Counted from the stretch's first letter, positions 34,672 to 45,799 are shown. The stretch is 64,000 bases of DNA from Prostheceraeus crozeri (GCA_907163375.1 CAJQUW010006296.1:62001-126000), one strand, 5' to 3'. The notes: a model not told the origin generated them from the sequence alone. Program-made: numbers and translations.

Positions 34672-35194
34672 ATTATACAATTGATAAGAAAATATTAAAC
34701 TTAATTGAACAACGGCAGAAAGTAATATTTTCTTTAAATAGAACCTTATCTCAAGAACGGGACGAACAAATTATTGAACAATCAACAACATCATCGAACA
34801 ACGTCGATACAACAGGGCCGCCAACTTATAGAACAATCTCAACAAAATATGCAACCTATTCAAAATATGCAACCTGTTCAAGAAATTCAATCTATGTCAA
34901 ATATTCAACAATTACAACATTTGGTATAGCAATACCTAACAGATTAACAAATAATGATACATTAAAATGTTTAAAATCTGGAATTGATGATGAAAGAAAT
35001 GCCTTGAAAAAAAAACAACACCAATAATATCTGATGCCAAATCTACATTAGCTGACGCAAAAACAAACAATTGAAGATAAAAACCAATAATTAACGGTGT
35101 GAGTGCTATAATTAATTAATTATATTTTTAGATATTAATTTTCTAGACATAAATTTTAGATGTAATAAAATTTTTAGATGTAATAAAAAAATTA
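34672..35194. other. Polinton intergenic remnant at gene convergence
   Basis: AT-rich sequence with decayed coding-like pieces (IDKKILNLIEQRQKVIFSLN, Gln-rich text) between the plus-strand integrase and the minus-strand polymerase. Their identity is unclear. Confidence 0.35.
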
Positions 35195-35689
35195 TTATTC
35201 CCACGTGTCATCATCATCACTTAAATTACTCTCACTGACGATTGTTTGAAATATTTCAGCTTGAATATCTTCTCCGTTATAAGGTAACATAATTTCATTT
35301 TCATCAGGTGCTTGACGTTTAAGAATATTTATTTGACCAGAAAATTTTTTTTCTTCAGTATTATTATTTTTATCAGGAATACTAATTCCAGTTTCTAAAG
35401 ATCTTTTCCATGGTTTATTAACTGTAGTCGATAATGTTTTACCCGAATATAATTTTAGAAAATCTTCTACTTTTACTTTATCTTGTGAATATCCTTTGAA
35501 TGTTTTCTTTTCACTAAGTCTCCCTTGTTCATCTACAGTAATACAATATTTAATTTTAGGGGCAATAAACATTGCAAAAATAATTCCACCATTTCCATAA
35601 TCATTTTTTCCTTGACACAATTCTCCCCCAACATATCCAGCAGCATCTAATTTATTGAAGAGTTCATTAGAAATGTATATTGTATCAGT

Positions 35690-36738
35690 GTTTTTTACAA
35701 TTAATGGAAAACCACAATTAAATGTGCCATCTTCTGTTTCAATATCATAAACATATTGTGGTTTATTATTTAAGTATCTTACAGTGGTGACATCTTTGGT
35801 AATTTTATTTTTAACTTGACACGCACTAAAGCATAATGGTTTATCTTTTCTTTCGCTTACTACCAAATTAATACCTAGAGATGATGCCAAATTGTATAAA
35901 CCACTAAAGGTTTCTTTATTTTTCTGTGTAAAACGAATAGTTGCATATTTCCTTGTAAAAAAAGATTTCTTGTCCCCATCTGCTGCATAAAATCCAACAA
36001 AGAACCAATATCTAATATTATATTCACCATTTAGAACATACCAAGGAACACGTTTTTCTCTAAACTGATTATAATAATTTTCAGTAAAGTATATAGCATA
36101 TTGTTTTAGATTTTGAAAATTAAGTTTGTATACACTAGATGATCTCACTGTATTATATATTTTACAATCATTGTTATAGACTTCATTAATACATGTTTTT
36201 AATTTAATTGAGAGATTAAGATCTTGGTTATTTAAAGTACAACAATATCTGACTCCTGATTCATAATTATAGATTCCAGCAGAGCCATCTCCTAAAAAGA
36301 ACCCTTCTATAAATGCTTGCTTACATCTTAAATTAGGTGGATCATTAACATAAATATCACTTACAATTTGTTTCAATGTGATTGTATTGTCGTGTAAAAA
36401 TAATTTATTATGTAGTAAATTTGTTCCTATATTTAATTCTTTTGGCTTTATTTCATTACCTATTTCATCTAACAATTAATGATCTTCAGTAACATCTACA
36501 ATTCCCATTTTTGTTCTTATTCGATAAATACTTTCATTTGTGTAATGTCCAATACTTTTTTTACTTTACTCCATCCATTATGAGTATAAATTTCTAAATT
36601 ATCAACAAATGAAATTTCTTTCATATCACTATTAATTTCAAATGGATTAATTTTATAGTTGTTTACAATACTATCTATTCTAGAAATAAATAATAAATTA
36701 TTCTTTCTCAATATTACAATCGTGTCAGCTGTTACTGA
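35690..36738 (-). other. Intein with LAGLIDADG homing endonuclease in PolB motif C
   Basis: The insert begins with Ser (SVTADTIVILR, block A-like) right after YTD of motif C. It has THNGW and VTEDH (the splicing-domain blocks before the endonuclease). Two dodecapeptide motifs follow, EGFFLGDGSAG (about 36281-36307) and FVGFYAADGD (about 35972-36001). It closes with VYDIETEDGTF (block F) and a final Asn followed by Thr of the host motif. Length is about 350 residues, normal for an intein with a DOD endonuclease. The site corresponds to the known pol-c intein position of family B polymerases. Such elements remove themselves by protein splicing and spread by homing. The host gene is a fossil. 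Confidence 0.9.
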
Positions 36739-39379
36739 ATCTGTATAATGAATGTATTTTTCGTTGAAACCATTAATTTCTAAAATAAAGTTATTCATGA
36801 TTCTTCTAGAGTGAGAAAGAATAAAAGAACCTAAGTGTGATGGCATGAATGACGTCTTCCCATCTTTTACAATATTAGTTTTAAGAAATTCATCATCTTC
36901 CATTTCTACTTTCGCTAAATATTGTTCATCATTTAATTTTTCATAATCTTTTACTTCTTGAGTGAAATTTTTTCCCAATGTATTCTCATTCCATAAATGA
37001 TATTTAGTGGTTATATCTTTTTGCACAGTTTTGCCATATAGTGAATTCATCAATAATTTAATTAACTCATCGCCTACAGTATTTCCTTCTGTTTTATATC
37101 TTTTTCTCAAATTAAAAAGTTTTTCAATATAATTTCGAAATGGTGAAACTTGATAATTTTTTTCATAAATTATACCATCAGTAATATGTAAGATTTTTCC
37201 ACCACATCTAACAATTTCTTGTATGTCTACAGAAGTTAATACATCATAACATATACCATTTCTAAACCTGATCACTTTTACATGAGAATTATTATTTTGA
37301 TTTTTAACTTTATCTTTTATAGGAACTGGTTGAAAAAACACATCATTGGGATATTGAAACACAACTGTAAATATTCCAGTTTTAGGTCTAAACGTTTGAG
37401 TATTAAATTTATATACTATTTCTCTTTCTTCTTCTTGTCTAAATTTTCTAGCGGATTCGGCTTTAGGGTATTCTGAATTTTCATCATACATAGCTGATGG
37501 ATATAAAGATGTTGCATCAAAAGCCATTAGAAATTCATTTTTTTGTTCAAGTAGTTGATTTGAAATTTTCTTACAAATTTCAGTTTTATCTCCTAAATCT
37601 CGATACTGTTTCATTAAATCTATAAAATTACTTCCAGGGGACAAAGCCCCCCCCCAGCGTAGCGACCAGGTAAATACTGTTTTAATATTGGTAACAAGAT
37701 GCTACAAAATGGCGATATGTATTTTCTTATATTTGCTGAAACTCTTCCACCTTTAACAGATTTTCTAATATAATTTCTAGCCCATAAATCTATATGAGAA
37801 TTAATATTTATATTGTCATTTTGTACGCTTTTCATCCAACCATTTAATGTTAAAGCAGAGGATGTTAAATTAGTAGTTATATCTTCACCAACTAAATCTC
37901 GCATAACATTATTATATTTGTAGATACAAAAAGTTAAAAAAAAAATATCGTTAACTAAATATGGTCTCCATTCATTTTCTTTTTCTTTATAATTTTCATG
38001 TGTTATGTCTCCAATTTCATAATTTAATTTACACACATTCGTAGGAATTTTAAAATTCTCACACCATTTAGAAAGACTTGTTTTTACATGTTGATAACTA
38101 CATTTCATTATAATAGTTTGAAGTGCTAATTTACCTGAAGGTGAATCTTTTTTCATATTGTTTTTAAATCTAAAAGATTTTTGAATATATCTACTAGCAC
38201 ATTCAGTTGTATAAGGATTTTGTAATGAAGCAGTCAATATTCCTCTTGAAGTTTTAAGAGGCGGTTTAGATCATTTAAAATTAGCTTTTATCGGAAAATA
38301 GGAATCAAAACCTGATGAATTGTGAGCTATTAAAGTTACTCTCGAATAATTAGATTTTCCAAGAGTTTTAAAAAATTGATGGATCGGACATACGTCCTCT
38401 GGGTTTCCCCGATCGGACATTCATCATCCTCAGTTCTCGTAAATATTTTCACACAATTTTGAAGTTTATTAAATTCTAATTCAGTTAAATTATTATACTC
38501 ATTAATCTGTTTTTTAAGTTTTTTAATTTCATCTTCATCTTTTGATCGTTTAATTTTAATCATATCACTTAACAAACGTGTTTCTAATTCTTTCAATCTT
38601 TGTTTCGGTAAGCAACATATAAATTTATTAAAATTAATAGCTCCTACAGCATAAGGAATAGGATGAGCTGTTGAACAGTTAGGATCAGGAAAAGTTTCGA
38701 GATCCCAAATATATGTTGAACTATAGTCAATTTTTTTTCTTTATGATTTCATATGGACGCGTTGTTAGATTTTCATCAGTAACTGTTTTATATATGGGTT
38801 TGAAATTATTTTCAATTTCTCTAATAGCTTTTAATTTATGAGATTTATTAATTAAACAATAGTGTCCAATTGTTGAAGCTTCGTGAAAATAATTGTAATA
38901 AACATTATTATGAAACGTTTCAATTCCTCTAGGATTTAAATGACGATTGGCAGGACTATAATATTGAACACATTCTCCAAAATATTTATTGAATTGAGAA
39001 AATTTGCAGTTTGACATTACTCCTGTTCTAGATGTGGCTTTCTCTTTATATAAAAAATTATTAAACATTTCTTTCATCATTTCTCCTTGTTCTTCATCAA
39101 AACCTCGTAGAACATTATAACATTTAATAAAACAAAAATCTTCAGAAGGAATATAACAATATTCACCGAAATATTCTTTGATTCTATATTTCATATTAAT
39201 CCCTGCACCTCTATGTGATCTTTGTACTAGCTTCATTCCAAAATCTTCATATTTAATATTACCTGTAAAAATCCATTCGTTAGCATCGGATTTCTCTTCC
39301 AGATTAGAAAACCATGTTTCAAATGAATTTTTACTATAGAAGGTTACGTAAAAATTTTGAATTATATTTTCCTGATCTT

Positions 39380-40600
39380 TATTTATTTATTTATTATACG
39401 AACAGATTCAAGTGACATTTATGTCCGAAGACTTCAAGGGCACTTTCTACAGTGAAACAGTCATCAAAAGTCAAAGATTAAGGGTCAACAGGACAAGGGA
39501 AGCAGAAGAAGGAGCAAAGCTCAAGATAAGTAGGCAATGCGCAGGAGTTCAACCTTCAGGTGTCTCTTGAAGAATGAAATGGATGAAGTTGTCTTAAGGC
39601 TTGTCGGCAGGTTATTCCAGATACGAGCAGCCGCAATCGGAAAGGCACGAGCTCCGACGGTCCTCAGGCGGGAGGAGGGGATCAACAGGTCATCATTGGA
39701 AGCGGATCGGAGATTACAGCGTGTGGGATTGCAGGACACAGATTGAAGCATGGAGCACATGTAGGAAGGAGCTGAACCGCGAATGCATTTGAAGGCGAAA
39801 ACTGCCAGGCGATAGGTAATCCTATAGCGAATCGGTAACCACTGAAGGGATCGTAGTAGAGGGGTCACGTGGTCGCGGGAGCTGGTATTGAACAGAATTC
39901 GCGCACCTGCATTAAGAATTGATTGAAGCTTGCAGAGGGAATTGTCTGGTAGGCCATAAAGTAGACTGGAGCAAAAATCGAGCCGGGAGTGAACGAGGGA
40001 AACCATGAGAGTGTTTAAAACCGGTAGAGGAAGGAAGCGACGGAGTGAGCGAAGCTGGCGAAGTGCACCAAAACATTTGGAGACCGTGCTAGAAATGTGG
40101 TGTTGCATGGACAGACAGGGATCAAGAATGACCCCGAGATTGCGGATTTTGTTAGTCGGAGTGATGGAGTCTTGTTGTCCGATAATAATAGGAGACTGTG
40201 GAACAAGATTGCGGCGTCTTTTAGAGGTGAGCCACATGATTTCAGTCTTACTGGCGTTAAGCAAGAGACGATTGCTCGCTAGCCAGTCGTGAACAGCAGA
40301 TAAGCAGTTGGACATCTTGTTGGAGAGGACATGCATCTGGGATGGATGACAGGAGCCGTAGATTTGGATATCATCAGCATACATATGGTAGGAAAGACCA
40401 TGAGATGTGATAATATTGGGAAGGTCAGACGTGTACAGGAGAAACAAGATAGGGCCAAGCACGGAGCCTTGAGGGACCCCATGAGACGACGAAACTGGAG
40501 ATGAAGTGGAGGTGTCACACACTACAGAATAGGATCGATCCGTAATAAATGATGCGAACCAGGAAAGGACCTGTCCATGCAGGCCAAACGAGACAAACAA
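39380..40600 (-). mobile_element. CR1/L2-like LINE inserted in the Polinton polymerase
   Basis: A 5'-truncated LINE: VLSWFASFITDRSYSV, GVPQGSVLGPILFLLYTSDL, the catalytic MYADD, then WLASNRLLLNASKTE and IRNLGVILD. The C-terminal region has RLDFCSSLLYGLP, LHWLPIRYR-like LQWLPIRYR and ARIWNNLP. The tail is a (TAAA)n run at about 39380-39400. The frame from GLHGQVLSW to the stop at 39521 is open, so this insertion is young compared with the other LINE. No target duplication was identified. Confidence 0.9.
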
Positions 40601-41032
40601 CTTTAACAACTTTTCCAAGTAAATTAATAATTTTACCATTTGCTAAAAGCTTCCGCATATCATTTACTACATTAATAAAAGATACATTTTCATATTTAAT
40701 TTCATTTGGATTAAATACATTACATAAATCATCACCAAGTTCATCCTAAATTCTATCATCAAAAAATATATCAGTAATAGGAGTTTCTAATATTTCTTTT
40801 GTTCCACTTTTCTGTTTTTTTATATTACGTCTAATACTACGCCTAGTACGTTTCTGTTTTTTAATACGTTTACTACGTTTAATTTGTGCATCAAACTCAG
40901 CAATTGGTTTCTTGATTAATTCATCAATCCTAGACGTTTGTCCGAGAGACATTTCACGATTCATATTTTTTAAAAGAAAAGATGTATTTTTACATATACA
41001 CAGGAATATGTAATTGATGTAATGTTTCTAAT

Positions 41033-41320
41033 TCATGCTATAATTAAATTTTCTTTCTTAACCAACCACCATAAATTATTGTATGCGAAAAATACTCGGA
41101 AACTTCTCAAACAAAGTGGAAAGTCTTTTGTTTTAACACACGGTTTAATACCATGTTTTGCTTTATAATCTGTAACGAGCGCTACGTATTTATGATGATA
41201 ATAAAATCTAAATTCTTTCTTCGAATTTACAGGATTTGTAGGATGTCGATAATCTTTTAAAACTGGTACATGTTCTATCTTGTAAGCATTCAACATATTT
41301 TTTTTAATTTTTATTAACAA
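41033..41320 (-). CDS. Polinton small protein, 87-95 aa, unknown
   Basis: The frame looks whole. It is rich in aromatic and basic residues (YYHHKYVALVTDYKAKHG, then NNLWWLVKKENLIIA). It lies between the polymerase and the ATPase. Small basic genes in this position occur in Polintons, but I do not recognise the family. Confidence 0.4.
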   Translation of the reverse strand: MLIKIKKNMLNAYKIEHVPVLKDYRHPTNPVNSKKEFRFYYHHKYVALVTDYKAKHGIKPCVKTKDFPLCLRSFRVFFAYNNLWWLVKKENLIIA

Positions 41321-41392
41321 AAAAAATTTAAGAAAAAATTATTCGATCACTCCGCGAAAATATTTTCTATCGACTTTCAGTCGGGGCGAAGC

Positions 41393-42088
41393 TTAGTAAG
41401 AGAACAATTGTTCGATAACTCCATCATGAATTTTTTTATCAATATTAATTGTAATGAAGCCATAATCTTTTGACCAAGCATTGTTACACGATTGTTTAAA
41501 TTCATCTTTATTTCTTACACATAAATCTCTTAACAAATCACTTAAGTTTCTTGCATTTATTTCAAATAGTATAAATATATTTGCATTATTTCTAATAACA
41601 CTTCCGTCTAATGAATACATACTTTGTGTTAAATAAAAAACACTACAGTTATTATGTCTACCTCTTGTGAAATAATTTCTCTGAACTGACTGATTTCTAT
41701 CATTAACACAATCATCAAAAATTACACAATGTTTCATTGTTTTATCTAGTTTACTAGGATCTTGCATATTACCACTATCATCTATTAATTGTATCTTTAT
41801 ATGCTTATTTTTATTAGATTCTACTAACTGATTATTTTTTGCTGCTTCTTCACACCACGAACTTATTTCTTCTTCATCTTCAGATTTTTCATATTCTTTG
41901 AATAATGAAGCAATTGCTGTTTTTTTAAGATTATTTTCAAATCCATATTTTAAAAATTGATAGACGGGTTGTTCTGATGTTGTTGTATAAATCATAAGAT
42001 CGTTATAATCCAAAAATTTTGGAGTCGTTAAAATTTTAAATAATAGATACGTTTTTCCACAACCTGATCTTCCACAAATAACTGACAA
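41393..42088 (-). CDS. Polinton FtsK/HerA-type packaging ATPase
   Basis: The Walker A motif is GRSGCGKT near the start and the Walker B motif is KHCVIFDD in the middle. The downstream FTRGRHNNCSVFYLTQSM contains the conserved sensor Gln region of the A32-like packaging ATPases. At about 230 residues the length fits. The enzyme pumps DNA into capsids in related viruses. The core frame looks whole. The true start may lie slightly upstream. Confidence 0.85.
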   Translation of the reverse strand: MSVICGRSGCGKTYLLFKILTTPKFLDYNDLMIYTTTSEQPVYQFLKYGFENNLKKTAIASLFKEYEKSEDEEEISSWCEEAAKNNQLVESNKNKHIKIQLIDDSGNMQDPSKLDKTMKHCVIFDDCVNDRNQSVQRNYFTRGRHNNCSVFYLTQSMYSLDGSVIRNNANIFILFEINARNLSDLLRDLCVRNKDEFKQSCNNAWSKDYGFITINIDKKIHDGVIEQLFSY

Positions 42089-42198
42089 AACTTTATTAGA
42101 TAAATTTGGATGATGATTAAATTTAAGTTTTTTTTATTTAATGGGGGCACTTCACTCACTTTTGAATAAAAAAAATTTTATTTTTAAGAAGAAGAAAA

Positions 42199-42987
42199 TT
42201 AAACTTCTCTAACCAAAAGATCTATCATAATCTCTTCACCTCCAAAATTTATTTCTTGTCCTTTCTCATCAGTGATTCTAATGTTAATGTTGTTAATAGT
42301 TTTTCTTGTAATAGGAAAATATATTAATGTTTGTGGAATTACATTTAATCTATAACCAATGGGTACGGTAAAAGCTGGAAAACTGAATATTAAATTTGAC
42401 AATTTACCATTTATATATCCTCCTTCAATAATGTCACAATGTACAACAATTGAATTTATTTCAGTTATTTTTGGAATCTTCTCACCTAAATGATAACCTT
42501 GACTATAGGTTTGTTTATTAAATCCTAATAGCTTTGACAATGATCTATCATGATTAAAATCAACTTGATGATTTTCGTCTAAAGTAAGAGAAAATTTATC
42601 AACTGCCGGTTCAACTGCAAAATGTAATTGTTTCTTATCTTTAAATGGTATACCTAAATGTCTCTTAATTTCATTTGATATTGATTCAACTTCGTAAGAA
42701 CCAGGAAGAAAAGTTAGTATTTTTCATGTTTTACCTTTATCAGTAGAATATCTAAATCGGTCATTCACATCTTTGATAACGTTTTGAATAGTCCTAAATG
42801 TGGAGAAACTAGTCAATGCAATTTGATAATTTTTATTTTGTTCCAAATGTAGAATGGGTTCTAAATTACAAGTGTGTGATGAAGTAGTTGTTATAATTTT
42901 TAACATCGTACTAAATTTTGATGAACCCAAAATCTCTGTTTGATTTTCTAAATGATAATTAATTTTGTCTAAATCTGCCGAACACAT
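42199..42987 (-). pseudogene. Polinton penton-like minor capsid protein
   Basis: The N-terminal part has YQIALTSFSTFRTIQNV. The C-terminal part has LLGFNKQTYSQGYHLGEKIP, IVVHCDIIEGGYINGKL, VPIGYRLNVIPQTLIYFPI and INIRITDEKGQEINFGGEE. This pattern matches the single jelly-roll minor capsid (penton-like) proteins of Polintons as I recall them. It lies next to the ATPase. Broken about once. Confidence 0.6.
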
Positions 42988-43029
42988 TTTTTAGTTAAAA
43001 TTTTGAATAGATATTTTTTTATAAAAAAA

Positions 43030-43668
43030 TTAAAAACAACAACATATTTCAGCTATATTTTTATAATCCTCTTCATTTAGAATATTCTTTTCTAACAGTC
43101 TTTTCAATATAGCATGAATTTCATTGAAACTAGAATTATGTCCTTCTTTTATTGCAGATATTAAAATATTTAATCTATTTAGTAATTCTTGTGGATCATC
43201 TGGTAAAAATACAGTTGTTTCTGTTTTAAAACCTTTTCCTACTTTTACTCCCGTTGATAATAAATTTTCTAATTGTTTATAACGTCTAAGAGATTTTGCT
43301 GCACCAACTCTATCTAACATAGCTTTATATTTTATGAGATCATATACAGCATAATTATTTAAATCTGCTCCTCCTAAAAGATCAACAAAATTTCTATCTA
43401 AACTAAAAGGAGATTTTTCTGGTGAAAAAATTAAACCTCGAAAAGGTTGTGGAAATATTTCTTTTTGTCCAAGATAAAATCTAGGTATTGTTTTTCCATC
43501 TATAAATGAAATAGAATGTTCAAATTGCATAGATTTTGGTAATTTCTTATTAATGTTTGATTCTAGTAATCCATAGTCATCTAATATAGTTTTGTGTTCT
43601 GGATCAGTTATATTAATTTGTTTATCATTATTTGTAAGTTCTTTTTCAAGAGTTTTAAATGGTTTCAT
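43030..43668 (-). CDS. Polinton protein of unknown function, 212 aa
   Basis: The frame looks whole. It begins MKPFKTLEKELTNNDKQINI, has FRGLIFSPEKSPFSLDRNF in the middle, a helical region (LLNRLNILISAIKEG) and the Cys-rich end ICCCF. No recognised domain. Its place in the capsid half of the element suggests a virion or assembly role, which is inference only. The stretch up to 43.85 kb holds a further short decayed frame. Confidence 0.4.
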   Translation of the reverse strand: MKPFKTLEKELTNNDKQINITDPEHKTILDDYGLLESNINKKLPKSMQFEHSISFIDGKTIPRFYLGQKEIFPQPFRGLIFSPEKSPFSLDRNFVDLLGGADLNNYAVYDLIKYKAMLDRVGAAKSLRRYKQLENLLSTGVKVGKGFKTETTVFLPDDPQELLNRLNILISAIKEGHNSSFNEIHAILKRLLEKNILNEEDYKNIAEICCCF

Positions 43669-44002
43669 AGTTTATTCAAAATCAGTTTTTACTTGTTCGG
43701 TTTGCTGCATTTTTTCAAACATATCAGATTGAATACCAGCTTTTATCATTCTATGTTGAAGATGATTTTCTTTCATAATATTTTTTTGTTTTTTTAACTC
43801 TTCTAATTGTTTTATTTAAAATTATCAGCTTTAATTTTATCCATTTTTAGAATATAATATTTGAATTTTGTGGTAACATAATGTGGTAGTACAACAAAAA
43901 CATTTTACTGAACAAATTATTTTTTTATTGCTTTGTTGTCTGACATCTTTTCGTTTTAAGTTTTGTTTAATAAAGTTTTGTTAAATAAAGTTTTTAGTTC
44001 TT

Positions 44003-44645
44003 CTATAAAATTTTATCATTTTCTTCAGTAGAAATTTTACCATCACTAAAAGTTTTACCATCACTAGAATTTTTATCATCAACTTTTTCGGACTTTAAAT
44101 GAAATGATATTTTATTAGCTTCATTAGCTATTTGATCAAATTTTTCAATTTCATCTAACGTAATAACATTATCATCACATACTCTTTGAAAGTAGTAATG
44201 TAATTTGTCATAGACTTCTTTAATATGCAAATGTTTAGTTTTAATGATTTTCGTTTCTTAGTAATTAAAGATTTGTCTAACATTGTAATAAGTGAAGTTG
44301 TAAAAACACCCGTACCTGTTAAAGCAGTAGCAACTACTGGAATTACTAAAACACCTGAAGATATAACAATTGTTAAAGCACCTAAACTTATTGTTAAGAA
44401 TATGCCAATTCCTTGTGTTACATTCTTAACATTAGACCATCTCTTTCTTAATTTTTTATAATGTTCTAATCTTAATAATAATTGAGATTTTTTATCCTTC
44501 ATATACGTAACTCTATCTTTTTGTTTTTCTTTGTTCATTTCATATGATAACGAAGGATATATTTTTGAGGTTTCTTCCATTTTCGTCGTCGCCGTTGCCG
44601 TCGTCGACGCCTCCGTTGAGGTTTCCTCCACTTTTGTTTCATCCA
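44003..44645 (-). pseudogene. Polinton membrane protein starting inside the terminal repeat
   Basis: The start is MDETKVEETSTEASTTATA, then LEHYKKLRKRWSNVKNVTQG, two hydrophobic segments (GIFLTISLGALTIVISSG and PVVATALTGTGVFTTSLI), and a helical C-terminal region (YDKLHYYFQRVCDDNVITLDE). A similar two-segment membrane protein is common at Polinton ends; its role is unknown to me. The left terminal repeat duplicates only its first half. Broken about once. Confidence 0.6.
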
Positions 44646-44915
44646 TTTTTAACGAAATATTTTGAATACAATCTTCTGGTATATTGAGTCTACGTGAAAT
44701 TCTTAGAGTACCTAAATTTTCGAAATTTTGAGACAAATTTTTGAAATTTTGATTTTTTGAAAATTTGTCACTACCTAAATTTTCGCCCACGTGAAATTTG
44801 GAGTCTACCTAAATTTTTGAAATTTATAGACTACGTAAATTTTGAAAAAAAACCGCAAAAGTGTGACATCCGGTGCAAGCGAAGCGCCGCGCCGGATGTC
44901 ACACTATATACTACT
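44405..44915 (-). repeat. Polinton right terminal inverted repeat
   Basis: About 511 bp, partner of the left repeat. It carries the 5' part of the membrane-protein gene at 44003-44645. Confidence 0.95.
44860..44905. repeat. Hairpin near the right Polinton end
   Basis: Mirror copy of the left-end hairpin: 14-bp perfect stem, 18-nt loop. Confidence 0.85.
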
Positions 44916-44921
44916 CACGGT

Positions 44922-45501
44922 CTACCCTCAACTGGTCTTCGAATTTTGGCGGTTTCAAGGGAACATCTGCTCTCTTCCTCATTAACCGTGTAGCCACTCC
45001 GCCGACCTTGCAAGCATTACTGTCTTCCTGATAAGGCCTTCTAGCTCCAGGAATATTTCCTATACATAAGTCGTAAAGAGCATCAGGGAAACATATTGCT
45101 CTTACCTCGCCCACAAAAAATGGTGTATCAAACTGGATTATCGCAATCTCTCCTTCTGTAACTGTGTTATCGACCCTTGCCATGTAACATTTCTCACCAG
45201 TGTATTGCTCAGGTTTCACAAACTTTTTCTTCGTAACTACATAATTGCAACCAGAGTCTATCAGAACTTGAACCTTTTCTGTTCCCACAAATCCTTCTGC
45301 AACCGGCATTTCGTCATCTTTCTCAGTTAGTTCAGCCCCTCCACTCCCGATTTTAACTGATTTGCCCCCAGCCAACATCAATTTGTCGCCTTCAATAAAC
45401 TCCTCAAGCCAGGATACCTCAGGTGCATTGTTTTCCTCAGTCTTATCAACGGTCGGACTGCTCACTCGCATGTCATCTCCCATTGACGAACTGACCCGCA
45501 T
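44922..45501 (-). pseudogene. Gmr1-like aspartic protease region
   Basis: The frame has VQVLIDSGCNYVVTKKKF, where the DSG triad stands for the retroviral protease active site. It continues with FFVGEVRAICFPDALYDLCI and GNIPGARRPY, typical of gypsy proteases. It abuts the Polinton's right target duplication, so the insertion fell between protease and integrase. Fossil. Confidence 0.85.
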
Positions 45502-45558
45502 TGCGTGATTTTCTTTTGTTCTGTTACGGTGCAGTCCCCGTCCGGCTGCCGCCTTCCC

Positions 45559-45750
45559 CTAAACCTTGACTGGGCAATTCTTCGCAAAGTGACCCACCTT
45601 AGAGCATTTATAGCACCTCTTTGACGCGGTTCCATTCCCTACACTGCGACAACGGAATGCCTTATGACCAAACTTATTGCATGCTCGACAGTAGTAAGAA
45701 AACGGCGAACTTACGACCGGCGCGCCCCCCCCTCTGGAACGACAGAGGTC
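45559..45750 (-). pseudogene. Gmr1-like gag zinc knuckles
   Basis: Two CCHC knuckles lie in tandem: YYCRACNKFGHKAFRC and RCYKCSKVGHFAKNC. They bind genomic RNA in retroelement particles. The open frame continues upstream into the satellite array. The rest of gag and the 5' LTR are not identifiable. Confidence 0.85.
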
Positions 45751-45799
45751 TGTCGTGGTGTGCCGGCCAGGTTGGTTCCCGTTCACAAAATGTTCGCTG

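Larger units (their letters stand above)
35195..40964 (-). pseudogene. Polinton protein-primed DNA polymerase B
   Basis: Catalytic marks on the minus strand are motif A FDATSLYPSAM (about 37.5 kb), motif B LMNSLYGKT (about 37.05 kb) and motif C YTD (36.74 kb), where the intein sits. After the intein the text resumes TDTIYIS and ends in an acidic tail (NLSDDDDTWE). Upstream parts include the exonuclease and terminal-protein-like region and a very basic start (KRSKRIKKQKRTRRSIRR), though the latter might be a separate small gene. A LINE at 39380-40600 splits the N-terminal region. The polymerase copies Polinton DNA using a protein primer. Several breaks; fossil. Confidence 0.9.
29510..44915. 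mobile_element. Polinton/Maverick, 15,406 bp, inserted in the Gmr1-like element
   Basis: The ends read AGTAGTATATAGTGTGAC on both sides as inverted repeats and are flanked by the perfect 6-bp direct repeat CACGGT (29504-29509 and 44916-44921). AG starts and 6-bp duplications are typical of Polintons. Recognised parts are capsid-like, minor-capsid-like, PLA2 plus integrase, protein-primed DNA polymerase B with an intein, FtsK/HerA-type packaging ATPase, penton-like protein and a membrane protein. No adenovirus-type protease was recognised. Genes on the left run plus, those on the right run minus, so they converge near 35.1 kb. About ten breaks make it a fossil. The terminal repeats are about 98% identical by eye, which suggests a fairly young insertion unless gene conversion has acted. 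Confidence 0.95.
26290..45750 (-). mobile_element. Gmr1-like Ty3/gypsy LTR element, split by a Polinton
   Basis: On the minus strand the order is gag zinc knuckles (45.7 kb), protease, then the Polinton insertion, then integrase, RT and RNase H, a polypurine tract and a 3' LTR. Integrase upstream of RT in a gypsy-type pol is the hallmark of the Gmr1 group, described from deuterostomes and other animals. INT and RT lie in one contiguous stretch (29503-27423), so the order is original and not caused by the insertion. About 4 kb belongs to the element itself. The 5' LTR and the start of gag are not seen; a satellite array begins there. The element is an old fossil with about six breaks. Confidence 0.85.

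Noticed and set aside
35690-36738. Reading the insert as a spliceosomal intron or another LINE
   Set aside because: It encodes intein splicing blocks and two LAGLIDADG motifs in the polymerase direction and has no RT motifs or GT-AG ends.
29510-44915. Contaminating free virus genome
   Set aside because: Exact target duplication inside a host retroelement and a LINE insertion show that it is resident nuclear DNA.
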